Part shown: piece by piece, positions 48,120-58,060 of the stretch
Layout of the letters: each line of letters starts with the position of its first letter
Numbering within the stretch: the stretch's first letter is position 1
Assembly: GCF_950295315.1 (NCBI RefSeq)
Contig: NC_080179.1
Location: 67,697,961 to 67,761,960, forward strand
Direction: 5' to 3'
Length of the DNA: 64,000 nt
Origin: Erinaceus europaeus
Lineage: Eukaryota > Chordata > Mammalia > Eulipotyphla > Erinaceidae
Notes under the pieces: model-generated
Seen by the model: the letters and a program-made list of their open reading frames with translations, nothing else
Databases searched by the model: none
Told to the model about the DNA's origin: nothing
Position numbers and translations under genes: made by a program

Positions 48120-48270
48120 AAAGCTTTTTTTTTTTCTTTTTACATGGGGAGACAGAGAGAGTGAAAGAGGCCACAGCACCAAAGTCTCCTTCAATGTGGT
48201 GATGGCCGGGCTTGAACCTGGGTCATGCACATGACAAAGCAGCACAGAATCCAAGTGAGCTATTTTACTA
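48120..48270 (-). repeat. Degraded antisense SINE
   Basis: T-rich start, GGGGAGACAGAGAGAGTG, and GGCTTGAACCTGGGTCATGC indicate a diverged tRNA-type SINE. Confidence 0.5.
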
Positions 48271-48364
48271 GTCCTTCAAAAGGAATTTGTTTCACTGAGT
48301 TCTTTTGGTCCCAGGGTGCAACTTGAATGAAAAGGGCAGTGCAATTTAAGATAGTGTCAAGGCG

Positions 48365-48478
48365 CCTGGGGAGATAGCATAGTGGTTATGCAAAAAGCCT
48401 TTCATGCCTGAGGCACCAAAGGCCCAAGTTTGGTCCTCAGCACCACCATCAGCCAGAGCTGAGCAGTGCTGTAGTTAA
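48365..48478 (+). repeat. E-type SINE
   Basis: GGGGAGATAGCATAGTGGTT head to CAGCCAGAGCTGAGCAGTGC. Confidence 0.92.
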
Positions 48479-48545
48479 AGAAAAAGAAAAGAAAAAAGAA
48501 AAGAAAAACAAAAAGAAAAAGGAAAAGAAGAAGAAGAAGAAAAAG
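48479..48545. repeat. AAAAG/AAG purine tract
   Basis: An expanded A-rich tail of the E element, merging into the next SINE. Confidence 0.9.
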
Positions 48546-48725
48546 GGGCTGGGTGGTGGCACGCCTGTCTGAGCACATGTTACAATGTGCAAGGGTCTGG
48601 GTTTGAACGCCTGGTCCCAACCTGCAGGGCTGAGCTTTGCCAGTGGTGAAGCAGGGCTGCAGCTCGCTCTCTCTCCCTCCTCCTACCTCTCAATTTCTGG
48701 CTCTATCTAATAATAATAATAATGG
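48546..48725 (+). repeat. B-type SINE
   Basis: GGGGCTGGGTGGTGGCACGC to TATCTAATAATAATAATAAT. The tail is an (AAT)n rather than the usual AATAAATAAAG. Confidence 0.9.
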
Positions 48726-48799
48726 TTTTTTAGTGCTCAAATCAAAACTGAAAGCTAGGAGGCTTAAAAAGTGTACTCTTTAGTCCTTGCTATTTAAAA

Positions 48800-48880
48800 A
48801 AGTATATATGCATACATATGTGTATACATGTACATATACATACACATACACATACACATACACGTACACATATATAGGCA
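48800..48880. repeat. (ACATAC)n/(AT)n microsatellite
   Basis: TACATATACATACACATACA-type hexamers with point interruptions. Confidence 0.92.
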
Positions 48881-49136
48881 GTCACACTAGATTTGTGGTT
48901 ACAAACTTTTCTCTTGGAAAACCAAAATCCTTTCTTCAGAACCTATCTTACCAGAAAGCAGAAGCCATCAAGGTGCAGATGAGCTGAGCTGCTGAGATCA
49001 GAAAGGAGTGGGTTCCAGAACTGCCACCAAGATAAGAGTCTACAAATCAAAGTTTGAAGGCCACTTTCTTTTCTTTCTTCCTTTCTTTTTAATTTTTTTA
49101 TAATTTCTTTTTTAGAAAATATATGTGCTGGATTTT
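48881..49136. other. Unique non-coding sequence
   Basis: No coding signal recognised. Confidence 0.5.
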
Positions 49137-49408
49137 TAAAATATTTATTTTTTATTCCCTTTTGTTGCCCTTGTTGTTTCATTGTTGTTGTTATTGATGT
49201 CATCGTTGTTGGATAGGACTGAAAGAAATGGAGAGAGGAGGGGAAGACAGAGAGGGGGAGAGAAAGACAGACACCTGCAGACCTGCTTCACCGCCTGTGA
49301 AGCGACTCCCCTGCAGATGGGGAGCTGGGGCCTCAAACCCGGATCCTTACGCGGGTCCTTGCACTTTGCGCCATGTGTGCTTAACCCGCTGCGCTACCAC
49401 CTGACTCT
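49137..49408 (-). repeat. A-type SINE
   Basis: Antisense, near consensus, ending GCGCTACCACCTGACTC. Confidence 0.94.
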
Positions 49409-49411
49409 TTT

Positions 49412-49459
49412 TTCCCTTCCTTCCTTCTTTCTTTCTTTCTTTTTTTCCTTCTCTCTCCC

Positions 49460-49521
<62 letters not shown>
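49412..49521. repeat. (TTTC)n microsatellite
   Basis: About 14 perfect CTTT units at the right end, preceded by mixed TTCC/TTTC. Confidence 0.94.
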
Positions 49522-49639
49522 ATTTCCAGGAATCTTAAGCTTTTATTCAAGAAAAGTGAGGGTATATATACTGGAGGACTCATGAGGTAAAAGGGTGTGA
49601 GGGAGCAAGTAATGGCAACTGACATTTATTTATTAATTT

Positions 49640-50680
49640 AGTTTAACTTTATTTGCAATTTAATAGTTATTTACACAGTTATATGATAATAGTGGTATAG
49701 TCCCACACCATTACCACTATTCCCATCTACCTCTGGTGGTAACTGCCATAGTTCTCCCAAGGGCACAGATATGAGGTGATATATATATGTAATTTTAATT
49801 GTTCCTCTTTATTTCCAGTTATTTTTAAATTTAATATTAGTGATTTAATAATGATTGACAAGATTGTGGGATAAGAAGTGTACAACTCCCACCACCAGAG
49901 TGCCATACCCCTATCCCCTCCATTGGAAGGTTCCCTATTCTTTATCCCTCTGAGAGTATATATATACTTTTTTCTTTTGCCCATTTTTACTCACTTCCAT
50001 GGCCCTGCTTTCACTTCCTTTCTTTTTCTTTTCTTTTTTTTTTTTTTAAATATTTATTCCTTTTTGTTGCCCTTGTTTTATTGTTGTAGTCATCGTTGTT
50101 GGATAGATAGGACAGAAAGAAATGGAGAGGGGGGGAAGATAAAGATAGACACCTGTAGACCTGCTTCACCACCTGTGAAGAGACTCCCCTGCAGACTGGG
50201 GGGCAGGAACCGGGATCATTATACAGGTTCTTGCACTTTGCGCCACGTGCGCTTAACCTGCTGCACTACCGCTGGGCTCCCTTTCACTTCTTTCTAAGTC
50301 ACACATACGCTTATTACTATTTCCAGGTGTCATTCCTTTTTCATTTTTCTTATCAAATAAACCAGTGCCTGACTTCCCCAGGTATTCTCCTCCCTCGTAA
50401 TGTGGTATAAAAACAAAGGTTACTGGTCACAAATGTTCTTGGTTCCAGTAGAATTGGGGTTCAAAGCCCTCTGATCACCTTCTCCTAACATATCTCCTTT
50501 TAGAAGTAGGGGTCAAAATTCTTTCTGGGGCGCATAAGGAAGGATTTCTGTAATTGCTTCTCCGCTGCACGTGGGTGTTGGCAGGTTGATCTATACCCAG
50601 AGCCTGTCTCTGTCTTTCTCTAGTGGGGAAACTGGAGAACTGAGGTTCCAGGACACATTGTGATAGCTATTTTTCTATCA
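49640..50680 (-). mobile_element. Antisense L1 3' UTR, split by a SINE
   Basis: GTGATTTAATAATGATTGAC and CTCCCACCACCAGAGTGCC (49842-49905) open the 3' end. TAATTGCTTCTCCGCTGCAC (50551) continues it after the inserted A element. An older parallel copy (49640-49790) precedes it. Confidence 0.7.
50040..50281 (-). repeat. A-type SINE in L1
   Basis: Antisense. The flanks CTTTCACTTC(C/T)TTC (about 50008 and 50281) form the target duplication. The CACCTGTAGACC body is intact, and the (AAC)n tail is shortened. Confidence 0.92.
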
Positions 50681-50810
50681 CCAGCTAAATCTTCCTCCAT
50701 CAGTGTGTCCATAGAATTAGGGAGAGTCAGTGTTCTCACACACAGCCTCCTCCCCACTTAATTGCCTCCCCACTCAGCAGGGAACAGGCGACTGGAACAG
50801 AAGCAGAGAG

Positions 50811-50930
50811 AAGAGCCAGGGAGATAGCATAGCAGTTTAGGCAATAAATTTGCATGCCTTGGGCTTGGTGGTTTCAGACTCAGTCTCTGACACCGTAAAA
50901 CAGAAGTGAGCAGTGTTCTGCTTAAAAAGA
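50811..50930 (+). repeat. E-type SINE
   Basis: GGGAGATAGCATAGCAGTTT head, GTGAGCAGTGTTCTGC end, then a purine-rich tail to about 51000. Confidence 0.8.
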
Positions 50931-51189
50931 GAGGAGGAGGAGGGTGGGAGAAGGAGAAGAACAAAAGAAGGGAGAAAAAGTGGGAAAAGAGAACTAGGCC
51001 CACAGGCACCCACCTACCGAGGGGGTGAGCACATTGGGTGGGGAGATAGGCATGGTAAGACAGGTTTGCCAAAATTCCTGCACAGGAAAACCAGGAGTGG
51101 ACCCAAGTGGCACAGCCTGAGGAACATAGGGAAACATTCCCCTGCTTCTTCAGATCTAACCAACAAATTAGCAGACAGAATAGTACGAC

Positions 51190-51210
51190 AAAAAAAAAAA
51201 AAAAAAAAAA
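51190..51210. repeat. Poly-A run
   Basis: 21 consecutive A. Confidence 0.9.
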
Positions 51211-51289
51211 TCTAGTCTCTTACGTGTGAAGAGGAGTTTGCATGGCACATTCTAGAGTAAATGGGGCAAGCTGAGAGCTTATATCTTTT

Positions 51290-51412
51290 TCAACTTAAAA
51301 ATTACTAATGAGCAAAAGACAAGAGAGTGAGAACCACTTTGGCACATGTGATGTCAGAGGTTGAACCTGGACCTCCTACTTCAGAGTCCAGTGCATTGCC
51401 TGCCAAGTCATT
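51290..51412 (-). repeat. G-type SINE, diverged
   Basis: TGGCACATGTGATGTCAGAG, GTTGAACCTGGACCTCC and CAGAGTCCAGTGCATTGCC. Confidence 0.65.
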
Positions 51413-51614
51413 CCTTTTCCTCCCTCCCTCCTCATTATTATTAGTATAGAACACTACTCAGTTCTGACTAATGGTGGTGCCAATGAGGGTTTACATCTAA
51501 AGCTAAGGAAAAAGGCAGGGCCCAGTGCCTCAGAGGAAAATGGAGGGGTTTCCCATGACCAGAAGAATGTGACATGATATAAGAAAAACTGTCCTCTAGA
51601 TATTTGTTATGTCT

Positions 51615-51968
51615 TTTTTTTTTTCCTATTTTTTTCCCTCCAGGGTTATTGCTGGGCTCAGTGCCTGCACCATGAATCCACTGCTCCTGGAGGCCATTTT
51701 TCCCCCTTTTGTTGCCCTTGTTGTTGTAGCCTTGTGCTTATTATTGTTATTGTTGATGTCCTTTGTTGTTGGATAGGACAGAGAGAAATGGAGAGAGGAG
51801 GGGAAGACAGAGAGAGGGAGAGACAGACACCTGCAGACCTGCTTCACCGCCTGTGAAGCAACTCCCCTGCAGGTGGGGAGCTGAGGGCTCGAACCAGGAT
51901 CCTTAGGCTGGCCCTTGCACTTTGCGCCACGTGCACTTAGCCCGCCCACTGTGCTACCACCTGACCCC
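51615..51968 (-). repeat. A-type SINE with module T
   Basis: Module T is almost identical to the copy at 4697-4765 (CCAGGGTTATTGCTGGGCTC). Head complement CTACCACCTGACCCCC. Flanks (G/A)TTATGTCTT and TTGTCATGTCTT probably mark the target site. Confidence 0.93.
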
Positions 51969-52364
51969 CATTTGTCATGTCTTAACATAGGTTTATCTTA
52001 CCAGAAGGTTATTTCTGAAGATACCCCTGAATCTGGGAATCTGCCTTCTCTAAGTATGCAGTATACTAAAAGGTGACACATTTGCTTGTGACCTCAGGAT
52101 TCTGCATTGACCTTAGTTTTGTGTGCCAAGCTGATATATCTTATTGCAAATATGTCATGACAGATTCTGGACAATAATATATATATATATTTATATTAGA
52201 ACGGGCACTGAACAGAGAAATTTCCAACACCTGTTCTCTTCCTTGTTCACAAGGTTTGTTCATTCTGACAGAGTATAGGTTTAGGAGCCTCACACTAAAT
52301 GAAAAAGTCCAGGTTTGGCAAGCCTGGCTCCAGTCTCCAACTGGAATATGTTCACAAGGCTGTT
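51969..52364. other. Unique non-coding sequence
   Basis: Short (TA)n near 52178. No exon recognised. Confidence 0.5.
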
Positions 52365-52566
52365 TTTTTAATTTTAATTTAATTCTACAAAGACAGAAAT
52401 TGAGATGGAAAGGAGGGGGGGAGAGAGAGGGAGAGGGAGAGGGAGAGGGAGAGGGAGAGGGAGAGAGAGAGAGAGAGAGAGGACTGCTTTCACTGCTGGG
52501 GCTTGAACCTGGATCCTAGTGCTTGATAATGTGCATTCTCAACCAGGTACACCACTACCCAGCTCC
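52365..52566 (-). repeat. B-type SINE with (GGGAGA)n expansion
   Basis: The B body complement carries a hexamer GGGAGA expansion and GA run (52418-52480). Head complement CAACCAGGTACACCACTACC. Confidence 0.87.
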
Positions 52567-52680
52567 ACTCTTTTCTGGCTTATAGTGGTATAGGATATTG
52601 AATTTGGAACTTTGGAGACTCAGGCCTAAGAGTTTCTTTGCCTAATCATTATGCTATCTTCCCTGCCCTGTATTCACTTT
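52567..52680 (-). repeat. E-type SINE
   Basis: TTTCTGGCTTATAGTGGTAT, GGAACTTTGGAGACTCAGGC, CTAATCATTATGCTATC. Confidence 0.82.
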
Positions 52681-52707
52681 TAAGTATTCTTTTCTATATT
52701 CTTTTTT

Positions 52708-52834
52708 CATATTTATTTATTTATTTATTCCCTTTTGTTGTCCTTGTTTTACTGTAGTAGTAGTTGTTGTTGTGTCTGATAGGACAGAGATAAATGGAGA
52801 GAGGAGGGGAAGATAGAGAGAGGGAGAGAAAGAT
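52708..52834 (-). repeat. A-type SINE, truncated
   Basis: Only tail and proximal body (TTTATTCCCTTTTGTTG to GGGAGAGAAAGATAAAAAA). The tRNA-like half is gone. Confidence 0.87.
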
Positions 52835-52840
52835 AAAAAA

Positions 52841-52915
52841 AATTAGGCCAAACTTTAAAATTTTGCTTAAAATCACATCAAAATAAAAAGTAGGAAACTG
52901 GGTATATGTGGGAAT

Positions 52916-52946
<31 letters not shown>

Positions 52947-53086
52947 AATATTATTAAATGTTAACATTTAAGTGAATCATGAAGGGGGCATATTATACTA
53001 CTCTTGCAAGTATTCTATTAAATGGAAATTAGGCCAAACTTAAAAAATTTACTTAAAATCACATCAAAATAAAAAGTAGGAAACTG
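52841..53086. repeat. 186-bp partial tandem duplication
   Basis: A 60-bp block (AATTAGGCCAAACTT to AGTAGGAAACTG) at 52841-52900 recurs at 53027-53086 with a few changes. The intervening 126 bp, with a GA-rich patch, occurs once. Confidence 0.85.
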
Positions 53087-53250
53087 TGGTCGGGGAGGTG
53101 GCACAGTGATAAAGCTTTGGACTCTCAAGCATGAGGTCCTGAGTTTGATCCCCGGCAGCACATGTGCCAGAGTGATGTCTGGTTCCTTCTCTCTCCTCCC
53201 ATCTTCCTCATTAATAAGTAAATAAAATCTTTAAAAAAAAAAAAAAAGAA
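53087..53250 (+). repeat. G-type SINE
   Basis: Complete: GGGGAGGTGGCACAGTGATA head, B box GAGTTTGATCCC, CTTCTCTCTCCTCCCATC, poly-A tail. Confidence 0.92.
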
Positions 53251-53257
53251 AGCCTAA

Positions 53258-53405
53258 AGTGGGAGAGATAGCATAGTGGTTATGCAAAAAAAATAATAAA
53301 ACAAAACAAAAATCCTTCTGTGCCTGAGGCTCCAAATTCCCAGGTTCAATCCCCCAAATCACCAGAAGCCAGAGTTGAGCAGTGCTGTAGTAATAAACAA
53401 ATAAA
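53258..53405 (+). repeat. E-type SINE
   Basis: GGGAGAGATAGCATAGTGGT head with an A-rich insertion, and CAGGTTCAATCCCCCAAATC. Confidence 0.88.
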
Positions 53406-53409
53406 AGCG

Positions 53410-53620
53410 CCGTTACTCAGCTATAAGCTACCTGCAGGGATCACACTGAGCAAAGCACCTCAGGAGGAGGACAGACACCAGATGATCACACTCATGTGTG
53501 GAAGCTAAAGAAAGGAAACAGGTGAAAATGAGCCCTTAGACTCTGAGGGTGGCCAGAGCTGCCCAGGAAGCAGTGAGATTGTGCATGAGCTAGACCCTGG
53601 CTCTGCAAGAAATCAAAAAA
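53410..53620 (+). mobile_element. L1 end fragment, sense
   Basis: CACACTGAGCAAAGCACCTC and CAGATGATCACACTCATGTG resemble the sense L1 ORF2 end (non-coding here). Confidence 0.5.
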
Positions 53621-53789
53621 TAAATGACAAAATCAATTTAAAGAAGATTTTCCCAAAGTGGGCCTCATGTCCCACCCCATCACTATCAGCAGAGAAGCTC
53701 AATTAAATGTGAGTTCCTTGGCACCTGAAACAACATCACAATCCCTGCCGTGAGACTTCAAAACTTGTGTGTGTACATGGAGCTGCTTA

Positions 53790-55584
53790 CCCTGGGAGAT
53801 CTGGCAGATACTGAAGTACCCTGGGAGATCTGGTAGATACTGAAGTACCCTGGTAGATCTGGCAGATACTGAAGTACCCTAGTAGATCTGACAGATACTG
53901 AAGTACCTTGGGAGATCTGACAGATACTAAAGTACCCTGGTAGATCTGACAGATACTGAAGTACCTTGGGAGATCTGGCAGATACTGAAGTACCCTGGTA
54001 GATCTGACAGATACTGAAGTACCTTGGGAGATCTGGCAGATACTGAAGTACCCTGGGAGATCTGGCAGATACTGAAGTACCTTGGGAAATCTGGCAGATA
54101 CTGAAGTACCCTGGGAGATCTGGCAGATACTGAAGTACCCTGGGAGATCTGGCAGATACTGAAGTACCCTGGGAGATCTGGAAGATACTGAAGTACCCTG
54201 GGAGATCTGGCAGATACTGAAGTACCCTGGGACATCTGGCAGATACTGAAGTACCTTGGTAGATCTGGCAGATACTGAAGTACCTTGATAGATCTGGCAG
54301 ATACTGAAGTACCCTTGGAGATCTGGCAGATACTGAAGTACCTTGGTAGATCTGGCAGATACTGAAGTACCTTGGTAGATATGGCAGATACTGAAGTACC
54401 CTGGCAGATCTGGAAGATACTGAAGTACCCTTGGAGATTTGGCAGATACTGAAGTACCCTGGGAGATCTGGCAGATACTGAAGTACCCTGGGAGATCTGG
54501 AAGATACTGAAGTACCTTGATAGATCTGGCAGATACTGAAGTACCCTGGGAGATCTGGCAGATACTGAAGTACCCTGGGAGATCTGGCAGATATTGAAGT
54601 ACCCTGGGAGATCTGGCAGATACTGAAGTACCCTGGGAGATCTGGCAGATACTGAAGTACCCTGGGAGATCTGGCAGATACTGAAGTACCCTGGGAGATC
54701 TGGCAGATACTGAAGTACCCTGGGAGATCTGGCAGATACTGAAGTACCTTGGTAGATCTGGCAGATACTGAAGTACCTTGGGAGATCTGGCAGATACTGA
54801 AGTACCCTGGGAGATCTGGAAGATACTGAAGTACCCTGGGAGATCTGGCAGATACTGAAGTACCCTGGGAGATCTGGCAGATACTGAAGTACCCTGGGAG
54901 ATCTGACAGATACTGAAGTACCTTGGTAGATCTGGCAGATACTGAAGTACCCTGGGAGATCTGGCAGATACTGAAGTACCCTGGGACATCTGGCAGATAC
55001 TGAAGTACCCTGGGAGATCTGGCAGATACTGAAGTACCTTGGTAGATCTGGCAGATACTGAAGTACCCTTGGAGATCTGGCAGATACTGAAGTACCTTGG
55101 TAGATCCGGCAGATACTGAAGTACCCTGGCAGATCTGGAAGATACTGAAGTACCTTGGGAGATTTGGCAGATACTGAAGTACCCTGGGAGATCTAGCAGA
55201 TACTGAAGTACCCTGGGAGATCTGGAAGATACTGAAGTACCTTGATAGATCTGGCAGATACTGAAGTACCCTGGGAGATCTGGCAGATACTGAAGTACCT
55301 TGATAGATCTGGCAGATACTGAAGTACCCTGGGAGATCTGGAAGATACTGAAGTACCCTGGGAGATCTGGCAGATATTGAAGTACCTTGGTAGATCTGGC
55401 AGATACTGAAGTACCCTGGGAGATCTGGCAGATACTGAAATACCCTGGGAGATCTGGCAGATACTGAAGTACCCTGGGAGATCTGGAAGATACTGAAGTA
55501 CCCTGGGAGATCTGGCAGATACTGAAGTACCCTGGGAGATCTGGCAGATACTGAAGTACCCTGTGACATCTGGCAGATACTGAC
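53790..55584. repeat. 29-bp minisatellite with higher-order structure
   Basis: About 62 units of a 29-bp motif (AGATCTGGCAGATACTGAAG then TACCCTGGG). Variants change mainly the CCTGGGAG, CTTGGTAG and CTTGATAG part. Rare markers recur at whole-unit spacings: GACATC at 54231, 54985 (26 units) and 55565 (20 units), and GAGATTT at 54434 and 55159 (25 units). This shows a duplicated block of about 25-26 units. Because the minus-strand unit has no stop and 29 is not a multiple of 3, all three minus frames stay open and repeat every 29 codons. The frames of 603 and 636 codons are therefore artefacts. Confidence 0.97.
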
Positions 55585-55658
55585 GTCTGAGAGTTGGGGG
55601 GGGGGGCTCTGGATGCCCTGGTCCTACTGCTGATCCCTCTGTGTCTGTGCCATGGTTT

Positions 55659-55953
55659 TTTTTTTTTTCTTTTATCACTGGGGCTTGGTGCTAGCACTAT
55701 GATTCCACCACTCCCAGAGGTCCTTTTTCCTTATTTTTCTTTCTATTTTCTTAGATAGGAAAGAGAGAAATTGAGAGGGGATAGGGAGACACACACACAC
55801 ACACACACACAGAAAGACAGCTGCAGACCTGCTTCACCTCTCATGAAGTGGCCCCACTGAAGGTGGGGAGTGGGGACTTGAACCTGGATCCTTGAGGAGG
55901 TCCTTACTTTTGGTACTATGTGTGATTAACTGGGTGTGCCACCGCCTGGCCCC
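55659..55953 (-). repeat. B-type SINE with module T
   Basis: Poly-T, module T (CACTGGGGCTTGGTGCTAGC to CCCAGAGGTCC), body with (AC)n at 55792-55811, head complement GTGTGCCACCGCCTGGCCCC. Confidence 0.9.
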
Positions 55954-56734
55954 TGCCTCTGCCATTCTATAATACTCTTTCTCAGTGGGAGCTGGATTTG
56001 CCTGCACTCTGGGCACGCAGCCACCAGGAATGTTGTACTCCCTGGCTCTTGCTGATGTAAGCTGACATTATAACCAGAGAAACCCCCCCTCAACTTGAGG
56101 TCCAGCTATTCCCAGCCTCTTGTATCCCCACCACCAATCAGCTGGGGACATCTCTGGATGTCATAGGCTGCCAGGTTTCTGGAGCTGCTATCTCTCTCAG
56201 AAGGACATTCCTCCTTGGCAAAAGGAGGAGACATAACTAGCTATGAATCCTGGACCTAGGGTCTAGGAGTACTTGTCCTCTGGCTCTGTCCACCAGGGTT
56301 GGGGCTTGGAGGAGGGTGTGTGCTAGGAGGCTGCTATCTGCCAGCTTTGGACAGGGAAATGCCACTTTCAGAAATCATATTCAGTACCTTCATTCGGTGA
56401 TGGAAGGATAGGAAACTCCCTCCTCTTTTTCTGAGCCAAAGACCTAAGTTCATTCCTAAGTCCAGAAGGGAGCTGAAGACATCCATGAACTATGGACAGT
56501 ACCGTCCCGCCTTCTTTCAGCTCTGTGAACAGCCAAGGAGAAGCGCAGTGAGGACAAGAATTCTTCAAGGACAGGCGGGGACTCCAGAACAGAGCACCAC
56601 TTAACACAGCACATGGCAGTGCCAGGATCTGACCCTGAGACTCCAGGCATGCAAGTCCTGTGCTTTAACACTGAACTATTTCCCAGGCCCTCTGTTTCTT
56701 TTTTTTTCTTCTTCTTCATTTTTTCTTAGTGATT
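55954..56734. other. Mostly unique sequence with a SINE remnant
   Basis: 56610-56695 keeps CAGTGCCAGGATCTGACCC, CCAGGCATGCAAGTCC and AACACTGAACTATTTCCC, a diverged antisense tRNA-like SINE. Frames at 56368-56719 are not supported. Confidence 0.45.
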
Positions 56735-58060
56735 TAATATTAATTTATGAAGTTGTAAGATAATAGGGGTACAATCCCATACAGTTCCCACCACCTGCAT
56801 TCTGTGTCCCACCCCTTCATTGGAAACTTCCCTATTGTTTACCCCTCTGGGATTATGGACCACAATTCTTTTTTATTATTATTTATTTTCCCTTTTGTTG
56901 CCCTTTTTATTGTTGTTCTAGTTATTATTGTTTTTATTGATGTCATCATTGTTGGATAGGACAGAGAGAAATGGAGAGAGGAAGGGAAGACAGAGAAGGG
57001 AAGAGAAAGACAGACACCAACAGACCTGCTTCACCGCCTGTGAAGCGACTCCCCTGTAGGTGCCAGGGGCTCGAACCAGGATCCTTTCACGGGTCCTTGC
57101 ACTTCGCGCCACGTGCACTTAACCCGCTGTGCTACTGCCCGACTCCCCTGGACCAAAATTCTTTTTGGAGTGCAGAAGGTAGGGGTTCTGGCTTCTGTAA
57201 TTGATTCTCCATTAGACATGGGCATTGGTAAGTTGATCCATACCCCCAGCCTTTTTCTATATTTCTCCTGTTGGGTAGGGCTTTGGAGAGGTGAGGTTCC
57301 AATAAACACTGGTGAGGTCATCTGTCCAGAGATGTATGATGGGATCACAGTAGCATCTGCAACTTGGTGGCTGAAATGCACTAAGTTGGAAAGCAGGACA
57401 AATTGTTTAATAAACAGAAACCATGGAGTAAGACTAGAGTAAATGAAAGGAGGGATCTTTGAGTTGAAGGAAGGTAGAAAGTCTATTTTAGTTATGTTCC
57501 TAGAAGCATAGTCCTAGTGTTCTTTGCTTGAGCTTGATAGCTAGCATGGGAGTGGACTAGACCTATTGTCTGGGATGATGGTGTCAGAATTGAGAGTAGA
57601 ACTAGGAAGCAGGATTAGGACAGAGAGTTGCTTGCAAGCTTGAAGAAAAATCTATAAATGCAATTGACTGTTTACCACAGTGATCTAACCTGGGGCCCAT
57701 ATCTATTCATATTTAGCACAGGAGCCTGTGCAACCCCGGAGTCCCTGTCAGACTCAGTTCACAGTCTATAGTTACAACTGGGGACATTCTACTCTACACT
57801 CACTTCAGAACCAGTCTTTCTTGAGGGGCAGAGTAGAATGACCCAGTTTCCCTTTAGAGAGTAGAGCAGTCCTTACCATGGTTAGCTCATAGTGAGGGTC
57901 TGGTTTAGAAGAAGCCTTTGAAAGGGCTTATGATGATGGTCCTGACAGAAGTGACCAGTGATGGTAGAGAGAGGGATCTATTAGGGGTCTAGGCCTGAAT
58001 TATCTATGGGGGGGAATCTGAGGATTCCCTGTCTAGGACCTGACCCTCCATTGCTTTTTG
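56735..58060 (-). mobile_element. Antisense L1 3' UTR, split by a SINE
   Basis: AATATTAATTTATGAAGTTG and ACAATCCCATACAGTTCCC (56736-56795), resuming at 57149 with GGAGTGCAGAAGGTAGGGG. It extends about 0.9 kb further than most copies, parallel to 33060-34100. Confidence 0.75.
56870..57148 (-). repeat. A-type SINE in L1
   Basis: Antisense, full length. GGACCA(C/A)AATTCTT on both sides (56858 and 57150) is the target duplication. A small deletion removes part of the CAGGTGGGGAGC segment. Confidence 0.95.

Noticed and set aside
53790..55584. CRISPR-like array
   Set aside because: Units are contiguous with no unique spacers, and the genome is mammalian.
53758..55697. 603- and 636-codon minus-strand frames as a repeat-protein gene
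   Set aside because: All three minus frames are open because the 29-bp unit lacks stops. There is no frame preference, and the flanks are SINE or unique non-coding DNA.
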